Below are positions 40,885-53,530 of a stretch of DNA of 64,000 nt, in pieces. Position 1 is the first letter of the stretch. Every line of letters starts with the position of its first letter. This DNA is from Coniochaeta sp. PMI_546. Lineage: Eukaryota; Ascomycota; Sordariomycetes; Coniochaetales; Coniochaetaceae. The notes below the pieces were generated by a model, which saw only the letters and a list, made by a program, of their open reading frames with translations, ran no database searches and was not told the origin of the DNA. A program made the position numbers and the translations under genes. The stretch covers positions 682,001 through 746,000 of the forward strand of contig MU271146.1 in the NCBI GenBank assembly GCA_021432605.1, in the 5' to 3' direction.

Positions 40885-41973
40885 CGTTGCCGATGTACGA
40901 GATGCAAAGAAGAGCCAGTAGAGCTTTGCATGTCACCACAATGGCATTGAAAGCTCCTTGCTCGCTGTTTAAAGTAAAAGGTAATTGTCAAAAGTGAGCG
41001 GACGGGGTTCGGTCGATGCGAGAACACGTGGCAGAGGTTGCTAAGTAATTCACCAGAAAGCCAACGGCCAAAGTGGCGGCTCGGGGCTCACTCACGCATC
41101 TGTACTGCCATGCTGAGCCGCTTGAGCACAATAGTCCGGCGCTTACTTGAAACATTTCAGCCACGAGAGGTGTCCAAAGGCCAAATTTTTTACCTAGTCG
41201 CATCCCAGCCGACGCTGATTTATATAAAAATGGACCGTACGGGTGGTATTGTGGTCAAATGAGCAAAATCCCGGGCAGAAGTGTCGATATAATTATATGA
41301 ACAACGCACCAAAGGCGAGATGCTTTCAAGGCAGCGAGGTTAAGATCTACTGTCATCTTGGGATGCTACAGCTCGTACCTCGGACTTGTCCTCGCCATTG
41401 GCCAACATCGCGGACCGGTCTGTTTGATGGCCATAACCGCTGGCCTCTTGGAAGGACTTTCCTCGCCGCAATTGACATCGAAGCGGAAATGTTGGAACTT
41501 TGACAGCGGCCAACACTCGTCCCGCACATTCCATGTTTCTATGTACATCTCTTGGGCCGTTTCAACTTTTTCTGTTGGTGAGTGGCGGGATCAACGATGA
41601 GATGCAGCATAGTGATTTTTCGCAACGGCAATACACGAGCTTGCTATAAGAGTTGGACTGAGACATCGCGTCCAGCGTACTTTCGTGAGACTTTCACGGT
41701 ACACGTGCAAGTACGGAGACCGAGGATTATGGAGTACAGTCTTATTCACTGCGCCGCCCGATACCCTAGCTATTAGAGATTGTTAGGAATGAATATGAAT
41801 GAAATCCGTGTCTAATTAGTGGCAGAAAATAATACGGACGAACAATCCTGGACAATTGCATGTTAGCACATTCAAGCGAGGCAAGCAGTAAGTCGTCACA
41901 AGTTGAGAATGGAATAAGCAATGGAGACTATTATTCGGCGAGATTATCAGGTAGTGCAGGCTAAATCATAGTT
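40885..41973. other. Intergenic, no supported gene
   Basis: 1.1 kb between two minus-strand genes. Nothing recognised. Confidence 0.5.
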
Positions 41974-44900
41974 CTATGATGGCTGCGTAAAATACCAAAT
42001 GCTTCGGACCGTTACTCTGTCCTGCCATCCCTCGCTGCTGCCGCTCAGGACCTTATACTTGACCCTCTTTTGCTCATCCCTCCGTAGCAAGAACGCGTTG
42101 TCGTCGAAGTTGGCTACCACCGCGTCGTCGTTGAGACTAAGTTGAAGCCACGTCCAGATACTAGTCCCTTTGCTTGCAGTAACCACGAACTCGTCTCGAG
42201 TCCGGTCGTACACCACAGACAAACCAGGGTCGACTAGCGCTGCCTTTGACAGAGGCGTAGGCGTGAAGTAGTTGGTGTGCGTGTACGTTTGCGTAGCATT
42301 CGTGTTGACCGGAGTGCCTGTAGCCGTGATGTTCGCGATGAAGAGTGCGTTGCTGGCGTTGAACCCGCTCGTCGTTGTATCGTTCCCTCCCCCAATCAAG
42401 GCACCCACATCGATGCTTGTCAACACGGTACTATTCAGCCCGCCCACGACAAACTCAAAGCGCTTTTGTCCTTCCCCTGCGCTGCCGGTCGATACATTCG
42501 ACAACGTATTGCCGCCCCAATCTTCCCACCCAAGCTCAACCTGTCCCCGGACCTCAGTCCACAGGTCACTCACAGCATAAACATCCAACATCCCACTACT
42601 TACATTCCAAACTGGTGCCACTATGACCGGCTGGTAAATATCCTTCATGGTCGTATGCAGAACTTTCCAACGGCCTTCATACTCGATGCCAGCCCAGGTA
42701 GGCGCCTGCCACTGGTCTTCCAGCTGCCAATACAAGCTACCCAACTGCCGTTCCGGTCTACCGGACCCAGCGCGGTACAGCTGTACCTGCGCTTTGTAGA
42801 AGTCTGCCTGAAAAATTTGCGTTGCGAGCGCCCAGGCGGAGAGATTGGCTATCGGGTCGGAGATGTTGGCCGGCGTGGGATACCAAGCCTGCACTGCCCT
42901 CGTCATCTCCCCCATGCCTAGCGTGGAGTTGGCGAAATTGGTCGTGTTCAGCGACTTGGACGGGTAATGCTTGTTCCGGAGCAGGATGCTTTTCATCGTC
43001 AGTATATACATATCTGCAAGTGTGGGTGTAATCATACGTGGTCGAGTTGAATGTTAACTCGTCGTCCGCCATGACGTTTCTAAAACTCGATACTGATGGC
43101 ATACTGTGATAACCGAACTCGTTGGCAAACCGGCCGATAGGGTACGTCGAAATGTTGAAGGCCTGGCCGACAGCATACGAGTACTATCAAGGTCGTCAGT
43201 CAGTGGTCGAATGCAGGTGAGGACGTCGAGCTTACGTGGTCTGTGTCGCCGTATATGGAGCCCGGAACCTTGTTGTTGTAGCGCTGCTTGATGGGAATGG
43301 GTTCGGAAAAATTGAGAGAGAGGTAGCCGTTTGTGGTGCTTGACGGGATGTAGGTGATGCTGCGGCTGTTGCCGTAAACTGCCGGGAGGAGCGTGTTGAT
43401 GAAGAGGGTTTCGTATTCGCTTTTGTACCGGAGGTATTGGTCAGGAGCGGAGGCGTTGACGAGGTATAGCTCGAGGTTCTCAAGTTCGTTGCCGCCTGCC
43501 CATAGAGCAATCGATGGGTGGTGATTGATGCGTCGGACTTGGTACACAGCTTCTTGTCGGGAATTTTCAAGAAATTCGGGATCGACTGGGTACAAAGCAT
43601 CTCCGTACTCGAACTCGCTCCAAAGCAGGATGCCCATCTCGTCGGCAAGATCGTACATAAAATCAGGAGAGTAGGCACCACTAGCCCATACGCGGAGCAT
43701 GTTCTGGTTACCATCTACAACAGCATCAAAGAGCTGCCGAATTCTCTTGGGTGTGACTCGTGGCCAGAAGGCGTCTGGAGGAATGAAATTGCTTCCTTTC
43801 GCATAGAATTCGTGGCCATTGATCTCGAAGTGCCCTAAAAGAGGTGAGTCTCATGTGCCAGTGCGAGGGAGGAGGTACACATACAGTTGTTGCCGGGTGC
43901 GATGCCCTTTGCTTGTTGCTCCTCTGTAATCTCGCCGAGGTTCAAGACAATTGTGCGAAATCCGGTCCTCTTGTTCACCGAAGCTAGAGTTTTGTTTTCT
44001 GCCGACAGTACCTCTACTGTTATATTATACAAGTTCTGTTGGCCTAATCCAACGGGCCACCAGAGCTTGTAGGAGGATTTATCGAGGATGGTTGCTCCGC
44101 TTATAACTTCGCCTGAATTAGTCACGTTGAGCAGATCGCCCGAGCTGACTTCCTTTTTCGTTGCAGTATCGACGATCGTGTACTTCATTCTTGCGCCATC
44201 TGGTACAGAGTTGATCACGTCAATACTGGCGTTAAGGACCCAGTTAGCATCCTGGTCAGGCGGAATATTGTTGAGCTGGCCTTCCCGGTAGAGGTCAAAT
44301 ATCGAGTTTCGAACGTAGACCTCCTCTGACTCCAGCTGAACGACCCATGCCTTCTGCCAAATACCGGATGGAGCAAACTTGGTATCACGAGGTTAGCTTG
44401 TGAGCTGGGCTCTTGAGATGTAGCATGGAAAACGAACCCCCGGCCCCCAATCCCAGCCAAAGTCCGATTGTTCCTTTCGGATGAACTCTCGGTGAGAGAA
44501 CTCAAAAACGTTTTGCACATTCCATGGCCATGTCTCCTGTCCGGGTTGCGCGGCAATATCGTTGGCAGTTGCTGGTGCTGAGGTGAACTCGATATTGAGC
44601 TCAGGGGCACTATCGTTGCATGCGGCCACGATATCAGTCACATTGAAGTAGTACTGGCGGAACTGATTGTTGGTTGATGCCACATATTGATCGCAGAATG
44701 TGACGTTCGCAAAGGTATCGAGGCCATTGAATAGAAGGAACGTCTTTGTTGAGTCGGTAAGCGTTCTGTATCTAATTAGTACATGTATGTAGACTCTGTG
44801 CTTGCTCGTCAGGTGAGCAGGCATCACTAACAAACCGCCGATCTTTGCACTGTAGTTCCAATTGGACCAAGCTATGAACCGTAGGTTGAAGTCGTTCAAC

Positions 44901-45186
44901 CCATAGTATCTGGTCAAAAGACAAAGTTAGTAAAATTGACGACAGAGAAGTGGAAGGGGCATCTGGAGTGAGACACCTACGGATCACCTATTATACCAGC
45001 GGCAAAGAGATCGAGATGCACCTGTGATGGTACCTGACCCTTCGCTGATATGTTGAGCGATCGACTCGCAACTGTCCATTTCTGAGACGACAAATCCAGA
45101 ACATTAGAGGCTGTCACTTGGTAAGAATTGAGTGAAATGGCGACAGCTACAACCAAGCATCTCGTCACTGATCTTAGGTCCCTCAT
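41974..45186 (-). CDS. mndA: Secreted beta-mannosidase, GH2 family, 954 aa
   Basis: Seven exons: 45186-44981, 44909-44832, 44765-44438, 44377-43885, 43834-43236, 43183-43038, 42988-41974. All joins keep phase and total 955 codons, close to known fungal beta-mannosidase A. The ATG at 45186 starts a signal peptide ([20 protein letters not shown]). Landmarks: [71 protein letters not shown]-type segment [11 protein letters not shown] with the acid/base Glu (about residue 485), and [11 protein letters not shown] with the nucleophile Glu (about 590). The enzyme removes terminal beta-1,4-mannose from mannan oligosaccharides and glycoproteins outside the cell. Intron 2 (44766-44831) is 66 nt without a stop. 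The TATA-like box is at 45382-45388. Symbol by analogy to Aspergillus. Confidence 0.93.
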
Positions 45187-46354
45187 TATGCCCTGATAAA
45201 AAGCAGAATGCAGGGCAAGCCAGCAAAAAGTGGCGGCTTCAATGTTGGGGTAGCTACCGGAACAGACCACCGGGTATAGTTCTACATGGCGAGGTTGAAG
45301 GTTCCGGCCATAGCCCATGACTTATAGCAATATAGGAGCAATCTATTACGACCCGGCTTGGCGATCTTCCCCACAGTATATCTATATAAGAGCCACGGGA
45401 GCTTCCTTGTCCGGAAATAGAGGCGGAGTACCGGCATACGGATGCATGAAAGGCGACGTCAATGGTTAGGGACATCGAAATGTCATTGGACAGTCTTGTC
45501 TGTCAGGCTGGGCTGCGTTCTTTGAGAAGATCCTTTTGCTGTCAAGTGATGCGGGGAATTGCGACGCTGTGCTGAGGATGATGTCGGCGGTGCATTTGAA
45601 GATACGATTTCGTGTCGATTCAAACCGAGCGTTCACCTTTGAATTCCAGCCCCAGTGCTGGCTTTGGCAAACTTTGCTCTCGGCACACTAATACCCATCA
45701 ATCATTGTGAATAACAATACAGAACAGCGCAGCTTAGCTGGGGGGGTTCGATCGACAACGCCAGCCCAGCTATGGTAAGGTCTTGAGCCAGACAGAGCTT
45801 CTCCACATCCAGGGCGTTCATCGCCAAAGCGCAGGCAACAAGTGAGATCGTCATGAACGAATCGCTCTTGGGGATGCGGAACACTGGGGTGATGCCGCGA
45901 AGATCTGTGCTGTAAGATTGCGCGCAAATGTCGAAGAGGGACACCGCGGCTTTCGAACCACAGCCTCAGAGAGACCACGATGTCGAGTTTGAGTTTGCAA
46001 TTCAGTATACATTGACCACTTAAGTACGACAGAATGGCGAAATATCTCATACGAGCTGCCATTCATGGTTAGGGTTCGACCTCGAATCTTACTGTCAGTT
46101 CTACTGCGTCAAGCACTCAAGGACGGTGTTTCCATGACAATGACACTTGACAAACGTCAGCAATATAGTAAAGGCTCCATGACATGATATCGATGCTTAA
46201 AATACGGTGAAAATCATTCGCCGTTACCCCTGAACTGAAGTATACTGATTGCTTATCCACCTAGTCGATGCTTCCGAGTATCGGTGACTATTCTGCGGTG
46301 CTGACCCAGCCGATGTTGAACACGTAAAAGGTAAGATTCTCAAGTCTTGATTCT
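45187..46354. other. Intergenic upstream of the beta-mannosidase
   Basis: Holds the TATA-like box at 45382-45388. The region 45690-46060 has overlapping minus-strand frames without motifs; no gene called. Confidence 0.5.
45382..45388 (-). promoter_or_regulatory. TATA-like box for the beta-mannosidase
   Basis: The minus strand reads TATATAG, 196 bases upstream of the ATG at 45186. Confidence 0.4.
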
Positions 46355-47993
46355 TCAACTTTTCTCCCTCCTCCGGATCCGTATAGTTTTCGTCAGCGGC
46401 GCCACGCGGACCAAGCCAACAAACGTACTCCTCGGGCGCTCAGACTCCATTTTGAAGTCATAGTTCAGCACCAGATACCTAGTAAGATAGGTTAGTAGAC
46501 CGTTCGTACACCCGGGGAAAGAATCAGGAATATACTAACGCAAACATAAGCTTGATCTCATTCGTCGCGAAGAACCGGCCAGGGCAAGCGTTCCTCCCGT
46601 GTCCAAAAGCCAGAAACTCCTTACTCGTCGTTGGAAACGCCTTGCGCGCCCGCTCGACATATCCCACACTCTCGTCGGCCCTCTGCTCCGCGAAGCGGAA
46701 AGGTTTGAACTGATCGGCGTCCTCTCCGTACACGGTCTTGTCGTGCAGCACCGAGTAGTGCGGCACCATCACGGTCCTCTTGTAGTCGACGTGGGCGCCT
46801 GAGGGCGTGTCGAGCCCCTCCTTGGCGGTGACTTTGCGACCGATACCCAACGACACAAAGCTGTTGAGCCTGGTGCTCTCTCGAAGCGTCGAGTCAAGCT
46901 TGTGCATTTTAGCCAGGGCACGCTTGTTCCATTGCCCGTTGTGCTCTGCAAGAACAGATGTGATTTCTTGACGCAACTCGTCGATGTACTCCGGCTTGTT
47001 GTAGCAGACAATGTCAAGAATGGCGCTGGTGATAGTCAGGGATGTGGTGTGGATGGCGGCGAAGTTGAGGACTAAGATACGCTCTCCCAGCTTCCTTGGG
47101 GACCAGAGCGAAGGGTCTCCTATTTCCTTTGCTTGTTTGATAGACCACTCGAGCCAGTCGTTTCGCGCTGTTTTGTTGGCCTCCGGATCTCCCCGTCGGG
47201 CGTCGAACTCTTTGAGGCGGCGCTCGATCGTCGGCTTAAGGACTTTACAGAATTGGTAGGTGTGCCAACGACCCCGGAGTGTGAGCAAGGGGCCCAAGAG
47301 TGGTTTTAGCCACTTCGGTGTGCATCTAAGAAGATACGCCGATACAGGGACACATTGGGCATACTTCCTGGCGTTCTCGGCGAGGGCAGGATTCCGGCAG
47401 GTTGGAAGACCGACGAAGACACGGTTTGTGACACGGCTGATGATTTTGTGCATGCTTCCATAGACTGGGACTTCTCTCCATGCCGAAGTGTCTGTACCCC
47501 ACTCTTCCTTAAACTGGAAATCCACTTCATCTATGACTTCGGGAACGAGGTTCCCAACCTGGCTGGTGAGCGTGGTGACGATGAGGGGGTAGTGGAGGGG
47601 CCTGTGGAGGATGTCCTGGTCCACGATCGTGTAATCCATCTGGAAATTCTCGTGAACCTGCTCATGCATGCTGACTTGTGACTCGGGGGCGTCAACCAGG
47701 AATTGTGTGTCCGACGGTGGTAGTACTACGATAGTGCCGGTCAAGAGCGGGAGAATGACCGGCTGGCCCTTGCTGCTGTATTTGTTGTATGTTTCCTGCA
47801 TCACAGCCTTGGAGTTTATGTTGTTTCTAAATGCTGCGCGCCGCATAGCAAACCATTCATTCTCGAGGCCGATAATGGGCAGTCCCTTCGGTAGAGTAGA
47901 CGGCCTGAATACCTCGTACAAGACCCAACCCAGAAGCGCCACGACAGCCCCAGCGGCCACGTAGGCCGGGTGTAGGAGGATCTCGGATATCAT
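46355..47993 (-). CDS. Membrane-anchored cytochrome P450, 525 aa
   Basis: Exons 47993-46540 and 46478-46355; 61-nt intron (donor GTTAGT, branch CTACTAAC, acceptor TACTAG). The ATG at 47993 gives an N-terminal membrane anchor (YVAAGAVVALLGWVLYEVF) followed by the proline hinge LPKGLPIIG. The I-helix reads NFAAIHTTSLT, ExxR is ESTR, and the haem loop FGHGRNACPGRFFA. The final exon adds LAYLVLNYDFKMESERPRS. The overall pattern resembles the fungal ent-kaurene-oxidase/GA14-synthase and indole-diterpene P450s (CYP68/CYP503 type). No terpene cyclase or other pathway gene is next to it, so a substrate cannot be given. It acts at the ER membrane with a separate reductase. Confidence 0.9.
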
Positions 47994-49046
47994 GTTGGAT
48001 AATGCCAAAGAGCTTGTTGTCAATATCAGGGAGATACTGTTGAGGGTCCCGTAACAAGGCTTGAGCTGGCACAAAGCCCAGGACGGTGGATTCGAGGGGG
48101 TTTAAAGTACTACCTGTAGGGCACGCATTGCAGGTTTCCCATAGCCAAGATCATGTCGTACATACCCATGCACAATTGGCTCCATGACACTGTGGGACAT
48201 AGGGCTGATCGACGTCAGCGCCGAGAACTAGCCAAGGGCTGTGTCGGGGATGCCAAGCATTCGTCCAATACCGTAGCTGACCACATATTGAGGATAATCT
48301 CATGAGCTTGGGTATTGATGACCCGAAGCCAACCTTAAGGTGAGCATTGGTCGTATACTTCCACATTCAACGGCATACTGTTAGCCTCCCGGCCATGTAG
48401 GCGCATTGGTTAACGTCTCATCTATTATGTTTGCTGACCGCAAGGGTGCGTTGTGACAATCGGAAATGGAATCAAACCTCCACAGCACCACAGCAGTGGA
48501 ACGGTGAATGACATCTATCTCCCACTTCGGGATGGATATAGTGGTAAGATATGGGCAGAATCTTCACGAGGAGCTATGCCGAACCTAATACCTTACAACC
48601 ATCCAAGGTGGACGCGCAATTTCTACTTTCATCGGGTGAAGTCTTTCAAGTTTCGTGGTTTTCGGAATCCAGCGTTGACTAGATGTCTAGATTCAGTGAC
48701 TACATTCCTCTTGGGGCTATTTTAAAATCAACTGCGGGGCAGGCAGGGCATGTCCTTGTATTTAAGCCTTAGCTGTCCCTAGAGGTAATCTCTAACTCAA
48801 TGGAGTTCGGAAACGGCTTGACCCCAAATCATCCATTGTGGCGGAGCATATAGACCTGTCCGGCTCTTCCGGCTTTTCAACGTCAGCAATGTTGATGAAC
48901 ATCGTGTCGGCAAAAACGGACCGAGACACTCCAGTATAACAGCCACGGGAAGAGATAATGAGAGACGATAAACGGTCAGACCTGCCCCAATCGATTGTCA
49001 ACAAGGTTTAGACTCAGAGTCACAATCGTGCTGACCACCAGGAATA
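47994..49046. other. Intergenic, no supported gene
   Basis: 1.05 kb upstream of the P450 and downstream of the small secreted protein gene. Nothing recognised. Confidence 0.5.
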
Positions 49047-49704
49047 TCATCCATGCACAGTCTTCGGCCGCAAAGCGAATTTCTGTCGTCCTCGGTACTG
49101 GACGAATTGCACGCTTGCTGTCAGGTCATTTGAGGACACGATATGTGTCCCGGACTCGACGCACTCGTAGCAGAACTTGGCTGTGACGAGATATTTCGAG
49201 TCAATCCGCAACTTATAGTCAGCCTCCGGCCACGACTGGTTCCAGTACCAGTAGACCGGCACAAAACTGTCATCCTCTTTGTTCCAGCAGTACTGGTCAC
49301 CCCAGACAGAGGTAAACACTCCCGGCCGACCCTGGAGTGTCGCTCCACACCTGTATGATCCACTGGACTTAGTTGTGCCGATCTTGAAGTCACAGCAGGT
49401 AAGAAGTTTTTGTACTCACGATGCGAGACCTGCGCCCGGCCAGAACTCGAGATCGAATGAGTAGCTTGCCAGGTTGGCTACTTGTTAGAGACATTTTCTC
49501 ACGTCAGACGCCAAAGGACGAACTTCGGTATCTGCTAACGTACATGGAGCTACCGTTGGGGTAGGCAGCCGCTGAGAAGCTTGTCACGTTCATTTTCGGC
49601 ATGGCATCCGGATCAAACCCTTCCACGCACTGGCAGTCAGATTTCGTGGCCGCAGGCCTGAGCCAGAGCAAACCGCCTGTGATTAGGCAGTGGGAGACTC
49701 TCAT
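49047..49704 (-). CDS. Small secreted cysteine-containing protein, about 170 aa, unknown
   Basis: The first exon from 49704 encodes a signal-peptide-like start (MRVSHCLITGGLLWLRPAA) and CQCVEGFDPDAMPKMN. The last exon, ending at 49047, encodes CGATLQGRPGVFTSVWGDQY and WYWNQSWPEADYKLR with C-x2-C near the end. The middle is uncertain. Chain A (49704-49554, 49477-49420, 49350-49047) gives ASYSFDLEFWPGAGLAS in the middle. A different chain, using the better donor GTACGT at about 49545 and an acceptor TTCAAG near 49383, also stays open and includes IGTTKSSGSYRCG. Both begin and end identically. Effector-like in size and cysteine content; no known family. Confidence 0.5.
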
Positions 49705-50086
49705 CGCGATGGGTCTGAACCTGTCTCGACGGAATTAAGAACCCTAAGTCCTGGTTTATGAGATTGTACGGGTCTCAGGCGGCCGCCTGGCACGGGAGGA
49801 CTTGTAGTATCAGGAACTCTATTAGACCTAGTCGTCAGCACCGTCTCTGCCTTCTACAGTAATTACTGCCGAACTTTCTTCAAAGTCAAGTAACAAGAGT
49901 CAGCTACACGCCGTTGTGCTGGAAAGACCGGTTAAATCCCACTTTACCGGTATGACCAAGGTGATGTATCAACATTAACCGGAAAGCTACCTGCTTATTA
50001 AGGTGTATGCATATAACTTATCCAAGACATCGGACCTTCATATTACCGTCCAGTATCAATATCGGAGATTGGTCCGCAAGTGCGAC
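49705..50086. other. Intergenic spacer
   Basis: 5' region of the small secreted protein gene and 3' region of the oxalate decarboxylase gene. Nothing recognised. Confidence 0.45.
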
Positions 50087-51606
50087 CTATTTAACGAGAA
50101 TTTGCTTCTCCTTCTTCAGCTGCTCAACCACCGACACAGGGATCTTCAGCGTCTGCGCAACCAAGTCCGCAGGAGTCAAAGCCAGCCACTGCGTGAGCGG
50201 GATGTCAGCCACCCTGTCCGACTTGTAGACCTCGATCCAAACAAGATCTTCGGTCTTGGACGTGTTCTCGATGTAGTGGCCGCTGTTGTCTGGGAAGGCA
50301 GCCGTATCCCTGTTGCCGGGGTTAGTGTTATGTCAGAGGTTGAAAATGTGGATGGTGCCAGGATACTCACCCTGCACGGAAGTCGAAGGTGCGAGCATTG
50401 GCATTGCCAATGAAGACGGTAGCTCTTCCCTCGCCCTTGTGGAAATACAGCCACTCCTCGGCATTAGGATGCCTGCATTGTGTTAGTACGATTGTTGTGA
50501 TTCAGGGTTGGGTTTATTTTACCAATGAAGCTCCCGCAAACCGCCAGGCTTGAGCGTCACAAAAGTCGTAGCCAGCGTCTTGCTAATGGGGAAGTTGGTT
50601 GAGTCGATCTTTCGGAATTCGCCTCCGCCACCTGGTACTTTCTCGGCCGGGTGCTGGAGGGTACGGTAGACAAAGCTGGAGTTGCCCGAGAGCGTGCCTG
50701 CCGGGCCGTTTGTCACATTACGCGTGCTCACAGTTCCGTTAAGGATGTACGGGTTCGGGGACGGGACCGATCCAAACACAGAAGCGTTGAGGCCGAAGTT
50801 CTTGGCCAGTACATCTTTGGGCGTATGGGTGATCCAATCGTCCACCATGAAGGTTGTTCTAAGAACTCCACATCAGCGGCCGCAGGCAAGCAAGAAGGGG
50901 GTCAGCTTGACACTTACCCGACCTTATCAAAATCCGCCTCATCAAATACAAGGAGATACTCGTTCTCATCGTCAAGACCCTGGACAGTGTGAGCAGCGCC
51001 CTTGGGGAAGTACCAGATATCGCCGTAGTTCAGCTTCTCGACTTGATATCTGCCGAACTCGTCCACGGCCGAGACGAGGACAGAGCCGCTGTAAACAAAG
51101 CCCCATTCCGCAACTCTATGCCAATGGAGCTCTCGAATGGCACCCTTCTTGAGATGCTGTTGAGCAGCGGAGATGTCATGGCTCTGGGGCAAATCCTGAA
51201 TGACCTGCTCCCGAACCCAGCCTAAGGATAGCGTCAGCTATGGTGTCAGGCAAGGCTAGCATCCCATGGCATACGTACCGCCGGGAAGGAGTCGAGTCCT
51301 CGAGTCAGAAAAGGACCATTTCAGGTTTGGAACGACGCCATTATCGGTCGACTGTCTACCCAGGTTATCCGGGTTCTGCAGGTCAATCTGCTTGTTCGTT
51401 CCTTGAGAGCGGGTGTCAGTGGCATTTCAATTGTCGAAGACTACTATCATCAACCACTTACCACCTAGGAGCGGAGCCCCCTTTCCATTAGAGTCAATTG
51501 GTTGACCGTTATCGTAGCCAGCTCTCTTCTCTACCTGGTGTGTGGCAGGCAGAGCCAAGACAGAGAGAGCCTGTGCGAGGAGGGCAGCACAAGTGAAAGT
51601 CCTCAT
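50087..51606 (-). CDS. Secreted bicupin oxalate decarboxylase, 410 aa
   Basis: Six exons: 51606-51462, 51401-51279, 51221-50918, 50858-50523, 50472-50371, 50309-50087. All phases agree. The signal peptide [20 protein letters not shown] is followed by a KR site (HQVEKR) for Kex2-type processing. Cupin 1: [17 protein letters not shown] with the H-x-H-x4-E manganese ligands, then [14 protein letters not shown] with the fourth His. Cupin 2: [19 protein letters not shown] and [11 protein letters not shown]. The enzyme converts oxalate to formate and carbon dioxide using manganese, outside the cell or in the wall. It lets fungi detoxify oxalate and raise pH. Oxalate decarboxylase is favoured over oxalate oxidase by the bicupin layout. 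Confidence 0.93.
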
Positions 51607-53530
51607 GGCGGCGGACAGAAACGATTGACGTCACAGCCGTAACCTGTCTCAAGAACAATTGGATGCAAGGCACAGCAGAAGAGGAACCTGAGGTGTGTCT
51701 CTGTTGGAGAACTCTACGAATAATGACCAGCGGATATGCAGCTCTTTATTAGCAACATCATACCGCATTGATTCGCATGCCGCCGCGGTTCGATTGGCCA
51801 GGACACCTCGATATTGCGATGCGCAACGATAATTTGGTCTTTGTTATTGCAGATTTGTCGTCACGCACGCGGGAACGGTCAAGACGCGACCTGCCTCTTT
51901 CAAGAGCAAGCTCTCCAATCCAAATCCAAATTCCGCACTAAAATGACGAGATACAGCAGCACGGCATCAAGTGCTCTTCCATTCGCCGGTGGTGAAGCCC
52001 GCGCAGGGCGGCAGGTCCCCGAAAACGACAGCCCGATCACAGAATCTTCCATCCTGGGTCAGAGATCATGGCTACAAACGGCAGTGTAAGCATCGTTGAA
52101 AAGCGTCTCTGTCCCAAAGGAGTAACAAGCTGTGGCCAGGATTCGAAGTCGACAGCTCAGGGCATGAATTACGTGCTCCGTGGCGTTGGGTGTATTTGGA
52201 GGTCTGAGCACTCCCCCACGATCACGCAATGGCAGATCGGGCTTGGCGCTCTGCCTAGAACCTGCCCAGACCAGCTCCCGTCCAGTGCCGCTTAACGGCC
52301 CGGTACTGGGAGAAGGCGCTAAAACCTAAGCTTCTGTCATTAGCCTCGCAGCTAGTTTTAACCTCACTTCTCCTGGCGCAGAGATCGACAGCAAGGTGCT
52401 ACTTTCTGGGACCTCAACCACCGCGGCGACCATGTCAGCCTGCCCTATAGCTCATCTCGTGATGCAGTCTCGTAACTCGTTCCTTGGGATGACAGAAGAT
52501 CGTCACTTTACAGATGTCCTCGGCCAATACCGGCGTTTTGCTTTGATGGACAGGCACAGATGCCGCCGTCCCTGTCGATGAGATGATCGACCGCCGACAT
52601 GCACTGGATCATGCGCACCTGATCTGGCAGTTCTGGTCAAGTTCATTCTCAGGCATACTACCTTCTTTGAGGACCTTGGTGCTGGGCCTGTGATTTCTGG
52701 AAAAGCTGAATATCACTGCTTGGTGGTTGCAGGTTTCCCTGCCTCTCAGGGGCGCTTCAGTCTACCCAAAAAGATACTACGGATCCCTGTTCCATCCACT
52801 GGATCTTGTGTGAGAATACGAAATCAATTTCAACTAAACATCAGCATTGAAAGTTTCTTCCGATGCCTTATGATCATGACATAGCCTTTAGCCCTCCTGG
52901 TTAGCGCGCTCTGAAAGGGTCCAGCTTCAACCTTGCAACATCATGCCTGGAGGACTACAGAGACTACTGCACACAAGATTGCGATTTTCATCTTGACATG
53001 ACCGTGTCATTTGCTTTTAGTGCGTCTCGCTGCCAGACATTCAACGCTTTAGCGTGTGGTGTCCACGCCTCGATGACTCTGTCACCACCTCTTGTGAGCT
53101 CCCGTATGTCGATCACTACTTCTAATAGCAATGGCTTCATGTTGACGCAAGCCATAGGAGTCACATTGGCTCTACGAGGCACATCTTCTCAGCTGTCTCC
53201 GAGCTTTCCGCCGAATACTCACCCAGCTTCATGAGCAGCGGTCGGTGACATCGGCGACCTGACGGACATCTCGTCTTCAATCGGCTGGATGATATCATCA
53301 CGGAAGATTGGGATAGCCATTATGAGCTTGGGGGTGATGATGCTGGCGGTGAATGATGGCCGCATGTGTGCTCTTCGACAGACGCCGGCATCAGGCTCGA
53401 GGAAATATACGACCATGTCTGCAGGAGGATAAATATCGCCATTGACCCAGACGACCATATCAAAGTTGTCCAGACCTCAGACATCACTTCAGCAACGATC
53501 CTCATCGAGATATCTACTATCATCGACAAG
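51607..53530. other. Intergenic, no supported gene
   Basis: 1.9 kb, divergent between the oxalate decarboxylase and the selenium-binding homologue; contains both promoters. Short frames only, with no motif recognised. Confidence 0.5.

Noticed and set aside
45690-46062. Overlapping minus-strand frames upstream of the beta-mannosidase
   Set aside because: Several frames are open at once, typical of chance; no motif.
46070-46100. tRNA B-box-like string GGTTCGACCTC
   Set aside because: The last bases do not fit the GGTTCRANNCC consensus and no A-box or cloverleaf is found upstream.
46355-51606. Secondary-metabolite gene cluster around the membrane P450
   Set aside because: No polyketide, peptide or terpene synthase is present within the window, so a cluster cannot be argued.
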